Assembly (NCBI RefSeq): GCF_029227915.1
Contig: NC_079883.1
Span: 22,196,001 to 22,260,000 of the forward strand
Origin: Hydractinia symbiolongicarpus
Taxonomy: Eukaryota; Cnidaria; Hydrozoa; Anthoathecata; Hydractiniidae
Direction of reading: 5' to 3'
Length of the DNA stretch: 64,000 bases
In this document: positions 1-10,027 of the stretch, piece after piece
Position numbering within the stretch: the stretch's first letter is position 1
How the letters are laid out: each line of letters begins with the position of its first letter
The notes under the pieces: model-generated
Told to the model about the DNA's origin: nothing
Seen by the model: the letters and a program-made list of their open reading frames with translations, nothing else
The model's database searches: none
Program-made: the position numbers and the translations under genes

Positions 1-27
1 ACACTTCACCCCGGAATGAGAATATCA

Positions 28-136
28 ACCTCGTTCCCAGCGCTTGTTGTCTCTTTTCTATAACTGGGATGGCGAGACGTTTGTATTGCAGTCCGATGTC
101 AGAGAAGATGCAAGATACCCTGGAGACGAGGTTGGT
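28..136. repeat. Small inverted-repeat element (AACCTCG-type MITE), copy 1
   Basis: The left end reads AACCTCGTTCCCAGCGC and the right end CCTGGAGACGAGGTTGG, its imperfect reverse complement. About 75 bp of non-coding sequence lies between. The same terminal pair recurs at 1207-1305, 4479-4567, about 38975-39035 and about 61949-62043, with single ends at about 26068 and 36285. It is therefore a dispersed non-autonomous DNA element. No target duplication was certain. Confidence 0.6.
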
Positions 137-1206
137 ATAAGATCAGTTCAGTTAAAAGTCACGAACACAAAAGATTCGACTCTCCACACTCGAAATTAAA
201 GTCAAACCAAAATAAAACAACATGGAATTTACTTCGGTCTCGTGTAAACGGCATCTAAAATTATCTTTTTATACAAAACTGATTTTGAAGAAAGCACTAG
301 AGTCTTAGAAAACAAAAGCGTTAACTCGCTGAATAATTGATAATGGACTGTAGTTAATGTATCGACAATGTAAACAGGACCTTACATTATATATCTAATT
401 AAATGAGACATAACAATCATTACAATATCATTTTTAAAAGTTTATAAAATACACCATAATTAAATCCATTGTTTATTACTGTAACATTGGAGAATATACT
501 CTTTAGTAGAAAAACAATACGAATATTGTACTGAATGATTTTAATACCTAAAGTTGGTTGTTATACAATAAATCTAAGTATGGAAATTATAGTATTCTTG
601 GTAAACTTAGTTTGTAAAATACTATGTACTATAATTTATATAATTAACATATTGAGATTTATTATTTTCGTTCTTTGAATTCTTATATTCTTTGAAAAAG
701 TCACTAGATACGTAGTTTAGAAATCTGTACTTCTTTACCTCTGGTTTACTACCTGCCTAGCTGTTCTATTATCATATTTATTTTTGTTTCTTTATATTTG
801 TGTGCTGATACACGGCACACTAGTTCCAGTCTAACTAAGACGACCACGCTACTAAATATCGCGTTATTATTGTCCTGTATGGGTTTTAGAGAATAGATAA
901 GGTTATCTTCGTTTAAGCAAAACGAAATAAAAAAATAAGCCAGTTTTTTTATAAGAGCAAACAAATTTAGAATGTGTTTTGAATATTCATTGGTCAAACA
1001 GCCGAAGAACTATATGGTCACTCGTTTTATAATAAAGAGCGCCTAAGATCACTGAGCCTAGGCGCACCTGAAAGTCTTTGCACTTATAAATGCCTAGGAT
1101 AACTGAGCATTTTAATAAACATCTAATTACGTTTCAAATGTATGATTGTGTCATGTGTCTCGCAGTACTGTCACTTTTATTTTCAATGTGTTCCTGTTTA
1201 AACACA

Positions 1207-1305
1207 ACCTCGTTCCCAGGGCTTTTTATTTCTCATCGGCGCTGCGCTTATTCATCGGCGTCTGATATGCAAAAAAAGCTAACAGAGGTCCTGTGATCGA
1301 GGTTA
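1207..1305. repeat. Small inverted-repeat element (AACCTCG-type MITE), copy 2
   Basis: The left terminus is AACCTCGTTCCCAGGGCTTT and the right terminus GGTCCTGTGATCGAGGTTA. It has the same ends and almost the same size as copy 1, with an unrelated or strongly diverged centre. The short reading frame over it is a by-product and not a gene. Confidence 0.6.
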
Positions 1306-1610
1306 GTTTCAACAATTACTAGGGTTGTTGATTTGATTAAATTTGTACACCCTCTTCAGTTACTTGCTTTGTAAACACTTTGCGTACAACAGAATTAAAT
1401 GATATTCAAACCTTCCATTTAAACAGTTTATTTCGTACTGATAAGTAAAGTAACAAAAAAATCAAAAGTATTACAAATAAACGACTTTTCCTTCTAGATT
1501 GAATGTAACAGCTCTGACAACTATAAAACCATACAGATTATGCTAAATAAGCCTTTTTTTACTGCTACAATACATAAAATTGTAATATTTTTCAAGGTTA
1601 TTCTTCAAGC

Positions 1611-2771
1611 ATGGAGCGTGTCTGCTGCTCAATGTCATCAAGAAGAAAGACAGCGATTTATCTGAAAGTATTTATTTTAATCACACTACTCTTGACGCCC
1701 TGCACCATTTTACTGATGCAGAGAGTTAACAACAACATGAATACAGCATATGATACTTCAGAGGACCTATCGCCACGTAGATTTCATTCCAGCGTTGACA
1801 AACTGTTCAAGAGGGTGGATAGAAGTGTGAATGAACTTTCCAAACGAATTGAGAGACTGAAAAAACAAAAGTACAAATATGGTAGCAGTGATAAAATTAG
1901 AGCTAAAATGGAGAGAAACTTAGATAAACCAATACAACAATTGGTCAAGTCAGAAAGAATAAAAGGAAAATTTGTTCAGAATGAGGTGTACGAAATAAGA
2001 TGTTTAAAAACTGTCAAATTATTAATTCTTGTCTTATCCAAAGGGAGAAATAAACAGCGAAGAGAATATATACGTAAAACATGGGGAAGGTTTAGTCCTA
2101 TAAAAACAGACCAGGGAAAAATCCAAATGAATTGGAAGTTACTCTTCATAGTGGGATCTGCTACGGAGGAGGGTGTTACAACATTGGTTCATAACGAAGG
2201 ACAACAAAAGCAAGATTTACTGCAATTCAATATTATGGAATTCCCTTTATTTCAAAGCTGGACAATAATGTCTGCTTTGGAATGGATTGACACGTGTTGT
2301 TTATATGAGTATGTCTTACTTATGCAAGACTCTATGTTTTTGAATACACCTGCTTTGTATAGTTTTATACACGATGCGAGTAAGCCAAGTAAATCTTTAT
2401 ACGCCGGTGTCATTGCTTTCGATAAAAAGGTACCCAGAGAAGGTCGATACTCTCTAAAGGTGAAGAATTATCCGAAAGATGTCTACCCTAGGCATGCAGA
2501 TGGAGGAGCATTTATCATGTCTAGTGACGCAGTTAGTCAAACAGTGTCGAAATTTGGTTGGAGTAATACGTTACCGGACTCAGACGCTACGATAGGTCAA
2601 TTTGTGTTGAAAGCTGGAATTGATGTGTGGTCACTGGACACACTGATAGCCAATGTAACGAAGGAACAATGTTTATACCGTTATAACACAATCTTGACGA
2701 AGCATAATGATGACGATGATTGTAAAAACTATTTATACAATCACGCATTAAAACAGATAGTTTCTCTATAA
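1611..2771 (+). CDS. GT31-like beta-1,3-glycosyltransferase homologue, type II membrane protein
   Basis: Single-exon 386-residue protein. Residues about 14-36 form one hydrophobic signal anchor after a short basic N-terminus, as expected for a Golgi type II enzyme. Residues about 55-125 are a charged stem. The catalytic-type domain starts near 135: residues 150-159 (RREYIRKTWG) match the R-x-x-I-R-x-T-W hallmark of glycosyltransferase family 31. A YPRHADGGAF block at 292-301 matches the family YP-x-x-G segment. The metal-binding DxD expected at about 239-241 reads Q-D-S, and the usual E-D-V block near 323 is D-S-D-A. The family transfers UDP-sugars, often galactose or GlcNAc, with beta-1,3 linkage. 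Loss of DxD suggests altered chemistry or a pseudo-enzyme. The start is the first ATG upstream of the anchor. Confidence 0.72.
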   Translation: MERVCCSMSSRRKTAIYLKVFILITLLLTPCTILLMQRVNNNMNTAYDTSEDLSPRRFHSSVDKLFKRVDRSVNELSKRIERLKKQKYKYGSSDKIRAKMERNLDKPIQQLVKSERIKGKFVQNEVYEIRCLKTVKLLILVLSKGRNKQRREYIRKTWGRFSPIKTDQGKIQMNWKLLFIVGSATEEGVTTLVHNEGQQKQDLLQFNIMEFPLFQSWTIMSALEWIDTCCLYEYVLLMQDSMFLNTPALYSFIHDASKPSKSLYAGVIAFDKKVPREGRYSLKVKNYPKDVYPRHADGGAFIMSSDAVSQTVSKFGWSNTLPDSDATIGQFVLKAGIDVWSLDTLIANVTKEQCLYRYNTILTKHNDDDDCKNYLYNHALKQIVSL

Positions 2772-2774
2772 ATC

Positions 2775-3280
2775 AGAGTGTTAGTACACTGTATCACTTT
2801 GTTATATCATTATATATTTAATAATTCTTTTAAGAGTAGTAAAAACAACAAAACTCAGTTTACCGGAGGCCTGGGTGAGTATTCAAAGTACTTAAAACGA
2901 GTCAGTTGGACGAAGTTTCAACCCAAAATAACGTTCAGATAGTTAAACGGGCAGTTTTAATCTTCCAGTATCTCAGCTAACGCGCTGTTTTCATAGCTAT
3001 TAAAATATCGCTTCCCAACACTTACAAAAGAAGACCCAAGGAGCTATACATTCTCAAACTCCTTTTTTACGACATCCAGGTTCTTTGGGCCCTTCAATAA
3101 GGAAAATAAAATTTGATGAAAAAAACGTAGTCGCCCAGAATAAATTACGTAAAAATGGGTTTTCGTTAAAGAAAGTCGGTAAAAAATTGAATAAATTAGA
3201 CACTGAATATTATTTTTCTCGGAGAAAAAAAAAATAAAAGGAGAAGCAACCGTTTTTTTATTGTTACAAACTGTAAGGTT
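2775..3280. other. Non-coding stretch 3' of the GT31-like gene
   Basis: AT-rich sequence with no recognisable exon. It leads into the repeat block beginning at about 3281. The open frame on the minus strand here overlaps the repeats and has no family resemblance. Confidence 0.5.
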
Positions 3281-3875
3281 TTGGCTGGTGGTTCCATGGA
3301 AATCTACATCTCTATAATAATAGCTGTCGTCTGTCTGTCTCTGCGCAAGATGGCACCTCAAGTAGCGAGACATACGAAATGCGGTATATATAAAGGACGT
3401 GCACCCCGTATATTTTTCCACGGGTTAACGACTAGTCTCTTTAATAATAGCCGTATTCCGTCTGTTTGTGTGTCCGCGAAAGCTACGTCCAGTACGAAAA
3501 CACGAAACGCGATATATAAAGGACGGGCGACCCCATGGAAATTCCACGGGCTAAGGACTAGTCTCTTTAATAATAGCCGTCGTCTGTCTGTCTGTGTGTC
3601 CGCGAAAGCCGTGTCCCGTAACAGAAACACGAAATTTTTAAAATGTGCACCAACACCAAATGCGATATATTTCTGTCCCCTTTGTTGAAACGGGTTAATT
3701 TAAAGGACGGGCGACCCCGTGGATTTTCCCACGGCTAACGACTAGTCTATATTATAATACCGCATACGTCTGTCTTTCTGCCATGTAAAATGGTACCGAA
3801 AATAGCGAGAGGCACACAGTGCGGTTAAAAAAGAACGTGCGAACCCGTGGTTTTTTCCACAGGCCACTGATTGTA
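3281..3875. repeat. Diverged tandem repeats with hairpin core
   Basis: A unit of roughly 150 bp recurs about three to four times. It contains ATATAAAGGACG, a CACGGG/CCCGTGG hairpin core, ACTAGTCTCTTTAATAATAG and a TCTGTCTGTCTGTGTG tract followed by TCCGCGAAAG. Later units are more diverged. A related piece in opposite orientation lies upstream of NXPE copies 2 and 3 (about 18858-18990 and 29831-29962). Open frames on both strands here arise from the repeat. Confidence 0.6.
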
Positions 3876-3887
3876 AGTACAGTTGAC

Positions 3888-4200
3888 TCCCAATTTAAAT
3901 CTCTATAATTCGAATATTTCTACAATTCGAACAGTTTTTTAGTCCCTTCAGCACGATTCTCTCCCTAATTCGAAGTTCAGTGTGTCAACAGAGCTTTGAC
4001 AAATTGTCTTTCGAACGTTATTTTTTAAAACGTTAATCTTTCTACGTTTTTTCACTTCTTGATTGAAAATGTCCAAGAGACAAGATAAAAAAAAACATTC
4101 TGATAGCGAAGGCCTAACAGCAAAGCACTTGGTGATGCAACTTGTATTGTCGAAAGAGATCGTCTCTCCTAAGTAAAGCAATCAAATATTATATTCAACA
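3888..4200. mobile_element. Relic of a pogo/Tigger-type element end
   Basis: CAGTTGACTCCC preceded by TA at about 3887 is a pogo-like terminal sequence. Subterminal TAATTCGAA motifs follow, as in other elements in this window. I could not identify the matching right end, so the right limit is approximate. A similar CAGTTGACTCTCC terminus appears at about 4671. Confidence 0.4.
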
Positions 4201-4478
4201 GTTTTTTTCAAACAGTATCATAATATTGCACGCCAAGTTTTGCCATATATATATATTTTTAGGTGCTATGGACAAAAATTGTGAGTATTATCAAGATGTG
4301 AAGTTTGAAAATAAAGAGTGCTTCAAATTTTGCAACAATGGTATAAAGTTGCGTCTGGTAATTTGTCTCCTTACTCAGCTAAGGCGCTTGCAGACAGCAA
4401 CTTTTCCACTCAAAAATTAACTAACTGAGCTCTTTTACTTGCTTCATTTGAAGCAAACCTCCGTCCTTCACCGGGCCC

Positions 4479-4567
4479 AGCCTCGTCCCCCGAACTTGTT
4501 TAACTTTTTACATTTGGACGTCTGCGTCCAAATATAAAACGCCTAACATGTCCTGGGCACGAGGTTG
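4479..4567. repeat. Small inverted-repeat element (AACCTCG-type MITE), copy 3
   Basis: The left end AGCCTCGTCCCCCG and right end TCCTGGGCACGAGGTTG are inverted copies of each other. The right half, with CCAAATATAAAACGCCTAAC, is shared with the solo fragment at about 26044-26086. This shows a conserved subfamily. Confidence 0.55.
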
Positions 4568-5160
4568 CTCCTGGCCGTGGACCACAATGCTTTCATATAT
4601 GTGGTCAAATAGAGTAGAAGACTGTAATTGTTTACTCACAACCAATCAGAATTGTAGATTTAGATTTACAGTTGACTCTCCCTAATTCAAGGCTATAAGT
4701 ACCGAACAAGGTGCATGGCGGCGTTTCCCCAGTACGTAATAAGAAAATTGCCTATGAAACTAAACCTTCGCGAAATCACTTTTTTTCTTTCCACAATATT
4801 TGTATCACACAATTCAAATAACTAGTGGGTGGCTCGTAGAGTTCTTTAGCAATGCGATGTCTTCTTCAACATAAATAAGATACTAGGTACGTCAGGAGTA
4901 ACTTTACTATTCTAAAAACTATTGTAAAGTCTAGTTGCCTTTCAATCCGCCATGGAGGACCCCAGCTGTGGAATTCATTTTAGACCCAAAAAATTAAAAT
5001 ATTAGGAACATAGTACGCTTAAACCATCTGTCTAAGTCAGCAATTCGTAACAGTAATATTACCGTAAGCAAATAAAGAGTCAAAAGATTGGTGTTTGCAT
5101 GTAAGAGTGTGTAGAAAATAGCTATTAGCTACTTAGGACGTCTTATTTATATAAACATAT
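4568..5160. other. Spacer with scattered transposon ends
   Basis: No exon seen. A second CAGTTGACTCTCC terminus lies at about 4671. At about 4735-4830 a stretch with CTTCGCGAAA and a C-rich run resembles the 3' flanks of the NXPE genes (about 15360-15460 and 20900-21000), so it is probably another old repeat copy. Confidence 0.4.
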
Positions 5161-5485
5161 ACAGTTGAGGCTCTCTTATTCTACGCTGTTTCATTCGATA
5201 AGCTCTCGTTTTCGATCAAATTAAAAGTCACCGTCAAATTTTCTTAAGGAACTATTATAAACAAAGCTCCATTACTCGGCATTCTCTTATTTGATAAGCT
5301 CTCTTTTTCGATACAATTTTAAGGTCCTGAGAAGGAGTTTTGCTCCTTTATTCGATTTCTAGAGTGTAAAAGGGCCTTTATACGGTTTCGAATTTCGAAC
5401 GAATTTCAGGCTTCGAATTTTCGTTCGTTCGATTTCTAAAAGTTTATAAAACAAGCGGGTGAGGCGATACAAACAGTTACAAAAC

Positions 5486-5820
5486 ATGGCGACTGTATCG
5501 GTTAAATCAACGAAACAAAAACATAAAGATGTCGGTTTGGAGAGTTAGAAAAAGGAAAAACTAACAAGGAAGTTGGTTGATGTTTGATACTCCACAAAAC
5601 ACAATTTCTGCATGGAAAGTAAATAAATCCGAAATAGTCGAGGCATTTCAAAAAGGCAACTAAAGAGGCCAAAACTGACAAATTTGATCAAATTAATACA
5701 GCTATTCTTCAATTTTTCAAACGAATGCGGTCCGAGAATGTTTAACTCAATGATCAAGGAGAAGGCTTTATTTTTTGCAAAGGAACTTAGCATCAAAAAT
5801 TTTCATGCCTTTGATGTATA
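5486..5820 (+). pseudogene. pogo/Tigger transposase N-terminal DNA-binding fragment
   Basis: Reading across stops and frameshifts, the translation starts MATVSVKSTKQKHK and continues with segments resembling the pogo HTH (STKHNFCMESK-like, for the 'vs.nTis.WkknK' region). It then has the CENP-B-type helix NECGPRMFNSMIKEKALFFA, ending in ELSIKNFHAFD. These follow the Tigger order of HTH_psq then HTH_CenpB. At least three stops or frameshifts break it and the DDE catalytic domain is absent, so it is a dead fragment. Confidence 0.5.
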
Positions 5821-5860
5821 GCTAGGGAAATGAAAAAAAAGGTAGCTAAGTTTTCTAAAG

Positions 5861-6139
5861 TTACAAATAGTTATAAATTTTAGGTAATCGCTCCTTTAAA
5901 ATTTTCATATATTTTTCTTCTGCAATAAATTCAAGGCGGCATTGAACTTTCATTTCCAAATCTTCGTTTTCGTTCACAGCTTTCTTAGCACTAACCACTG
6001 CTTTGCATCGGTTGTGAGTCGAAGCCTTCAGAAAAAAATGTATCGTCTTAGCAAACTTTCCTGATCGACCAAGAGGAAGGTGACCAACAACAACTGCCTT
6101 CCCTTTTCGATACACAGCTAGCATACTTGTCTGTAACAT
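5861..6139 (-). pseudogene. HIRAN-like domain fragment
   Basis: Open for 92 codons on the minus strand. The pattern AVYRKGKAVVVGHLPLG, then a hydrophobic helix, then MKVQCRLEF corresponds to the 'AV...VVGHlPr...FL...V.C.l.F' signature of HIRAN-like domains, known in DNA-repair helicases and in many uncharacterised cnidarian and sponge transposon-linked proteins. There is no upstream exon with a clear acceptor. I treat it as a transposon-borne or orphan fragment. Confidence 0.4.
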
Positions 6140-6531
6140 TATCTGGCATAATTATTTGCATTCCGCTCTCTAATTCGACATTTACCCCCCAAATATCGAA
6201 TACACCTTTACGATAATTCAATACACCTTTCCCGAATTTAAATTATCGATTACATCTTCGGCATGAAAACGAGGCACTTCTTAGTAAACTTTGTAAACAT
6301 TAAAAATACAGCTGGTGAGTGTGATACTTTTATGCGTTGTGAATGATCTTTTATTGTGTATTTTTCTAAAGGATTGTAGGTTTTTCTTAACGAAACTACT
6401 TTTAATGTATTTAAAAACATACTTGTCTTGTAAAAGAAGAATATGTATTTGTGATGCAATCAGAAAAGTCAGCAAGAAATTTATCATAATTTAATCTATC
6501 CAGGTATATCGACCTCTCGACCTGGTAACTT

Positions 6532-6955
6532 TTGTTGCGTACCGTTATGCAAAAGTTTTACTCTTAATAAACCCAGAGTTAAACAGGCATTGCAATGTCT
6601 TCATTTCCATCGGATCCAAGTTTGAGAAAACAATGGGTAAGTATCATTTCAAGATATCGTAGAAGGTGAGGTGTGATGTGTCCACAGTAAACAAGAACAC
6701 AAAAGTATGCGAAGTCCACTTTGAAGTACACTGTGTAAAATTAGGTTTTGGTTGCGAACGGAAAACATTAATCAATGGCTCTGTGCCAAATATATTTACG
6801 TTTAAACAAATACAACACAAAAAAGGAAAAGTCCGAAGAAAGAGCCCTTCCAGTAGTAGTCGAAACAGATTCTGAAAGCACATATGAAAGTTCTTTATCT
6901 GATTCTGCTGAGATCACTGAAGAACAACCTGGTTTTTTCACTCCTGATTAATTAG
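6532..6955 (+). pseudogene. THAP zinc-finger fragment with an intron-like break
   Basis: The first part (about 6532-6640) encodes CCVPLCKSFTLNKP followed by an FHRI segment, the C2 half of a THAP finger, and ends near a GTAAGT. The second part (about 6666-6950) gives KVCEVHFE and RKTLINGSVPNIF, the C-H half and the AVPTIF-like end of the THAP fold. An acidic serine-rich tail runs to a stop near 6950. THAP domains bind DNA and are common in P-element and Kolobok-type transposases. No catalytic domain follows, so it looks like a relic. Confidence 0.5.
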
Positions 6956-7168
6956 AAACTATCAAAACTGAGAATTCAATGTTAAAAGAAAAACTAATTG
7001 ATGATACTTTAAACGGACTTTACTGAACAGCTAGGTGTGTGTAATGTTGATTTAATTTACATCAATCTTTTGGGATTAATACAGGATTTACACCAATAAA
7101 CTCATAGGGTTGCGTTTTATTTGAAGTATTTGATATATTACTATTAGTAACAACCTTGATGTTATGTT

Positions 7169-7760
7169 CTAATGGTAGTAGTTGGTGTGACAATGTAGAT
7201 CCTTCAAGAAAGTTCGCATGTTTAATTTCGCATGTTTAATATTGTTTTTTCTTTTTAGTGTACTGTTAATACAATGAGTAAAACCAACCCGTTTGTCAAC
7301 CATAAGCATATCTTCTTGCAGTTTTAATATTCTTGGATTTATGTTACACAAACTATCATTAGTTCTAGGATCATATAACGTTAGATGGATACCTTTTTGT
7401 CAGCATTACTTTTTACAGGGCTGACCATAACTAAGTCTTTAAAAAAATTCTGTTTTTACTTGGAGCAAATGTAGTTGTTGATGTGAAAATGCTATCAGCA
7501 GATATGTATAGTTCATCCCTAAACTTTCTGCCACTCTCCAAAGTCTTAATAATTGCCACACCGTGCTGTTTACCACTATTTTGTCGATGCATTTCAATTT
7601 CTTTTATCGTGAACGGTGGCATTCCCTCCATGTTTTCCCTCACGCTTTTTCTTGAGTTTCATCGAAGACTAAATCTATATTTTCCTCAATTATTTTAAGC
7701 AAAATATCTCTCATAGTATTGTCTTCCTCCATGTTTATATGAACGCGAATAATGTTTACC
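7169..7760 (-). pseudogene. SWIM/YqaJ-element-type protein relic
   Basis: On the minus strand, 7643-7431 encodes MPPFTIKEIEMHRQNSGK and ESGRKFRDELYISADSIF. After a break, 7395-7169 encodes LYDPRTND and LKLQEDMLMVDKRVGF. From memory, these blocks occur in this order in large cnidarian proteins that combine a SWIM zinc finger with a YqaJ/lambda-exonuclease-like domain. The SWIM cysteines and nuclease residues are not visible, and several stops interrupt. The assignment is family recall, not alignment. Confidence 0.35.
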
Positions 7761-8204
7761 AATATTTGCCTCGTTTTCATGCACGCAATATTTTATAAAA
7801 TATAAATTCGGGAAAGGTGTATTGTACATGCATTCATACAGCTCTCCATCGTTTTACAATATCGGAAAAAAGGAGGTAAAAAACGTGGATTTAGAAGAGT
7901 TTGTTAGAAATAAAAGCGTTTTTCTCCAGTTTTTTAATTTCCTTTGTATCAATTTTTTTTTAATTTTCAGAAAAGATACAACTTATATATACTTTTCATT
8001 AAAGAAAAAACGCGGCAAAAAATTTATCACGATAGAACGTGTTTTTTTCCTTAATAAACTCTTATAAAAGTGTGATGTTTACCTCTCTCCGATCGCAAAA
8101 TCAGCTGCAATGGAGTGTATTAGAGAAACTTCCCACTATTCGATAAGCTCTCTAATTCGATGAATATCTCATTCCTCTTGAATATCGAAATAGAGAGCGT
8201 CAAG

Positions 8205-8960
8205 GACGTGTTCGTAAAAAATAGGCAGGATTTTGGCCAATTGTGAACATTGGTATACCATGTTACATTTTTATCTCTGTACCTGATTTGGTATTGCCAG
8301 GAAAAATCTTGAATACATATTTTGAAGAATGAATGAACGTCTGTCGGACTTTTAATATCGATAAAGTATGAAGGGTGCTAATTATGTTGTACGTCGTGTG
8401 TCGGGACCAGTTAGCCCGGTGCTAAATAAAGTCGTTGCCCGAAAAAACCCTCCTAATTGCTTTCGTTTGGTCCGAAATTCAAATTACACGGCATCGGTTA
8501 CTAAAAAATTCAATGATTATTGAAAAATACACGCTGTGTCACATTCGAATGCCGTAAATATGGGTCAAAGTCGTCAGTTTTGTGTAAACCAATCAGAATA
8601 CCTTATTTTGGCCGGCAAGCCAAACACATAGCATGAAAATTCTTCGGATGTCGGTCGCTTTTTGACTCAGTCACACAAGAGAAAGGTCCGTAAATTAAAG
8701 GTCAACGGTCGCAGGGACTGCAGGATCACAGTACCCTATTATTTTTTACGATTCTTAGTAAAAATTGTGTCGCACTGACGTACACTGGATCCGCCCCTAA
8801 AATTGATAAATCTGTAACAGAAAACATATTTAAAATGTTAGGTTTTTATCCGAAGATTCAGATTGCGATATTTCATTTGGAACATAAATCAATAAAAAAG
8901 CAACAGTTTCAATTTTTTTCAGATTTGATCATAAAAAAATGATAATATGTAATATTATCC
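8205..8960. other. Spacer between transposon relics
   Basis: I see no exon, RNA gene or clear repeat end in this stretch. Short frames are interrupted and lack family resemblance. It probably includes decayed mobile DNA, given its neighbours. Confidence 0.4.
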
Positions 8961-8964
8961 ATAC

Positions 8965-9567
8965 AAATAACGATTTACGATCGACTTGGTATTGTAAACC
9001 AACTGATACTGGCCTAATTATGAAGTTTTATGCTGTTGCACCCAAACGGTACAAACGTTCAGTAGTAGAAGGATTCATACATAGAGTATACACAGCATGA
9101 AGCAACAGGCCAGCGTTTCACAAAAGTCTTGAAGCAGTGAGGGTTGTTTAAAAACGAAATCTATATCCATCCGATTTTTATGACCCGATTATTGCTACTA
9201 CACTAAAGAAATTGACATTTCGAAAACTAAAAACAGTTGTTCAACCACTCAAACCTACGATCAATAAGCTTTTCAAAAGTTGTGTAGAAAAATACCTGTC
9301 CAGGATTCCTGCTATGTTCGGCAAACGAGCCGACATTTACTCACACGATTTAGAGAACACAAAAATGGTCATAATAAACCAGTTCGTTGCCATTTCGATA
9401 ATTGTGCACACCAAACTGTTGATGTTACTGACGTCAAAATCCTTGCCAGTACTAACCGTGGTAGTCAACATCTTTTAACCTTGGAATCTTTATTCATTAG
9501 AGAAATTAAACCTTCATTGAACACTAAAGATGAGTTCAGGAGCCGTGAACTAACCATCAAGTTTTAA
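8965..9567 (+). mobile_element. Penelope-like retroelement 3' fragment with GIY-YIG domain
   Basis: An upstream segment (about 8975-9270) reads in pieces as TWYCKPTDTG and FYDPII-type motifs that sit between the reverse transcriptase and the endonuclease of Penelope-like elements. From about 9280 a 95-codon frame gives CYVRQTSRHLLTRFREH, then PVRCHF, then LLTLESLFIREIKPSLNTKDE. This is the GIY-YIG endonuclease block with its conserved arginine, histidine and glutamate. The core reverse transcriptase is absent and frames shift. Such elements typically truncate at the 5' end, which matches what is left. Confidence 0.65.
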
Positions 9568-10027
9568 ACATGTGTATTATGTAAATATTATCACGAGAGT
9601 TTTAATTAGTGTACATACTGTTTTTAAAGGTACTGTCCCGTAAAATATTAAAACTTGATATTAGTTACATCTCAGCACAAAAGTAAAGAAAAAAGTATTT
9701 AAATACAACCAAAATTGTCTTTCATAAGTTTAAACTGAATTTGTTTACTTGACCATGCCATTCTCAATCGCCATCTTTACTGAACTTCGAACGCGGAAAA
9801 GGACTGGGTAAAAACATTAATATGCGCAATTTATGCAATGACGTATTCTTTGGGTTACCCCCGTGTAGAGACTGGCGCGTGCAGAAAGAGAAATAAAGAA
9901 AAAAAAGTTAATGATATTCCCAACAGAATTTTTTTACGTTTATCAATCATGTTCACAAGCAGAAATTAAAACATAATTGGATTTCAGTTTGAGCTAGAAC
10001 GGCCCAATAACAAACAACAAATTCCCT

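Larger units (their letters stand above)
1..1610. other. AT-rich spacer before the GT31-like gene
   Basis: I see no convincing coding exon here. Short open frames are AT-rich and lack family resemblance or splice context. The stretch contains two copies of a small inverted-repeat element, annotated separately at about 28-136 and 1207-1305. The remainder is homopolymer-rich unique sequence. The promoter of the gene starting at 1611 must lie in its 3' part, but I could not pick a definite TATA box. Confidence 0.6.
5162..8204 (+). mobile_element. Degenerate pogo-like DNA transposon, possibly nested or composite
   Basis: The left end CAGTTGAGGCTCTCTTATTC follows TA. The inverse of the right end at about 8180-8204, TTGACGCTCTCTATTTCG, matches it imperfectly. 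Subterminal GATAAGCTCTC motifs occur near both ends (about 5198, 5296 and 8139). Inside are broken coding segments: a CENP-B/pogo-type DNA-binding region (+, 5486-5820), a HIRAN-like segment (-, 5861-6139), a THAP zinc finger (+, 6532-6955) and a SWIM/YqaJ-element-like protein (-, 7169-7760). Mixed strands suggest nesting of more than one element. The final 350 bp recur at 17243-17545 and 28222-28517. Confidence 0.45.

Noticed and set aside
3281-3688. 135-residue plus-strand and 125/90-residue minus-strand frames
   Set aside because: All are translations of the diverged tandem repeat; their internal repetition follows the DNA period.
4142-4420. Possible exon with cysteines (CEYYQDVKFENKECFKFC)
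   Set aside because: A plausible acceptor (TTTTTAG) precedes it at 4255-4261, but there is no donor in phase, no partner exon and no recognised family. Left unannotated as a gene.
9212-9478. 88-residue frame overlapping the GIY-YIG fragment
   Set aside because: Frame-shifted reading. The frame from 9280 carries the GIY-YIG motifs; the upstream part only holds Penelope linker residues.
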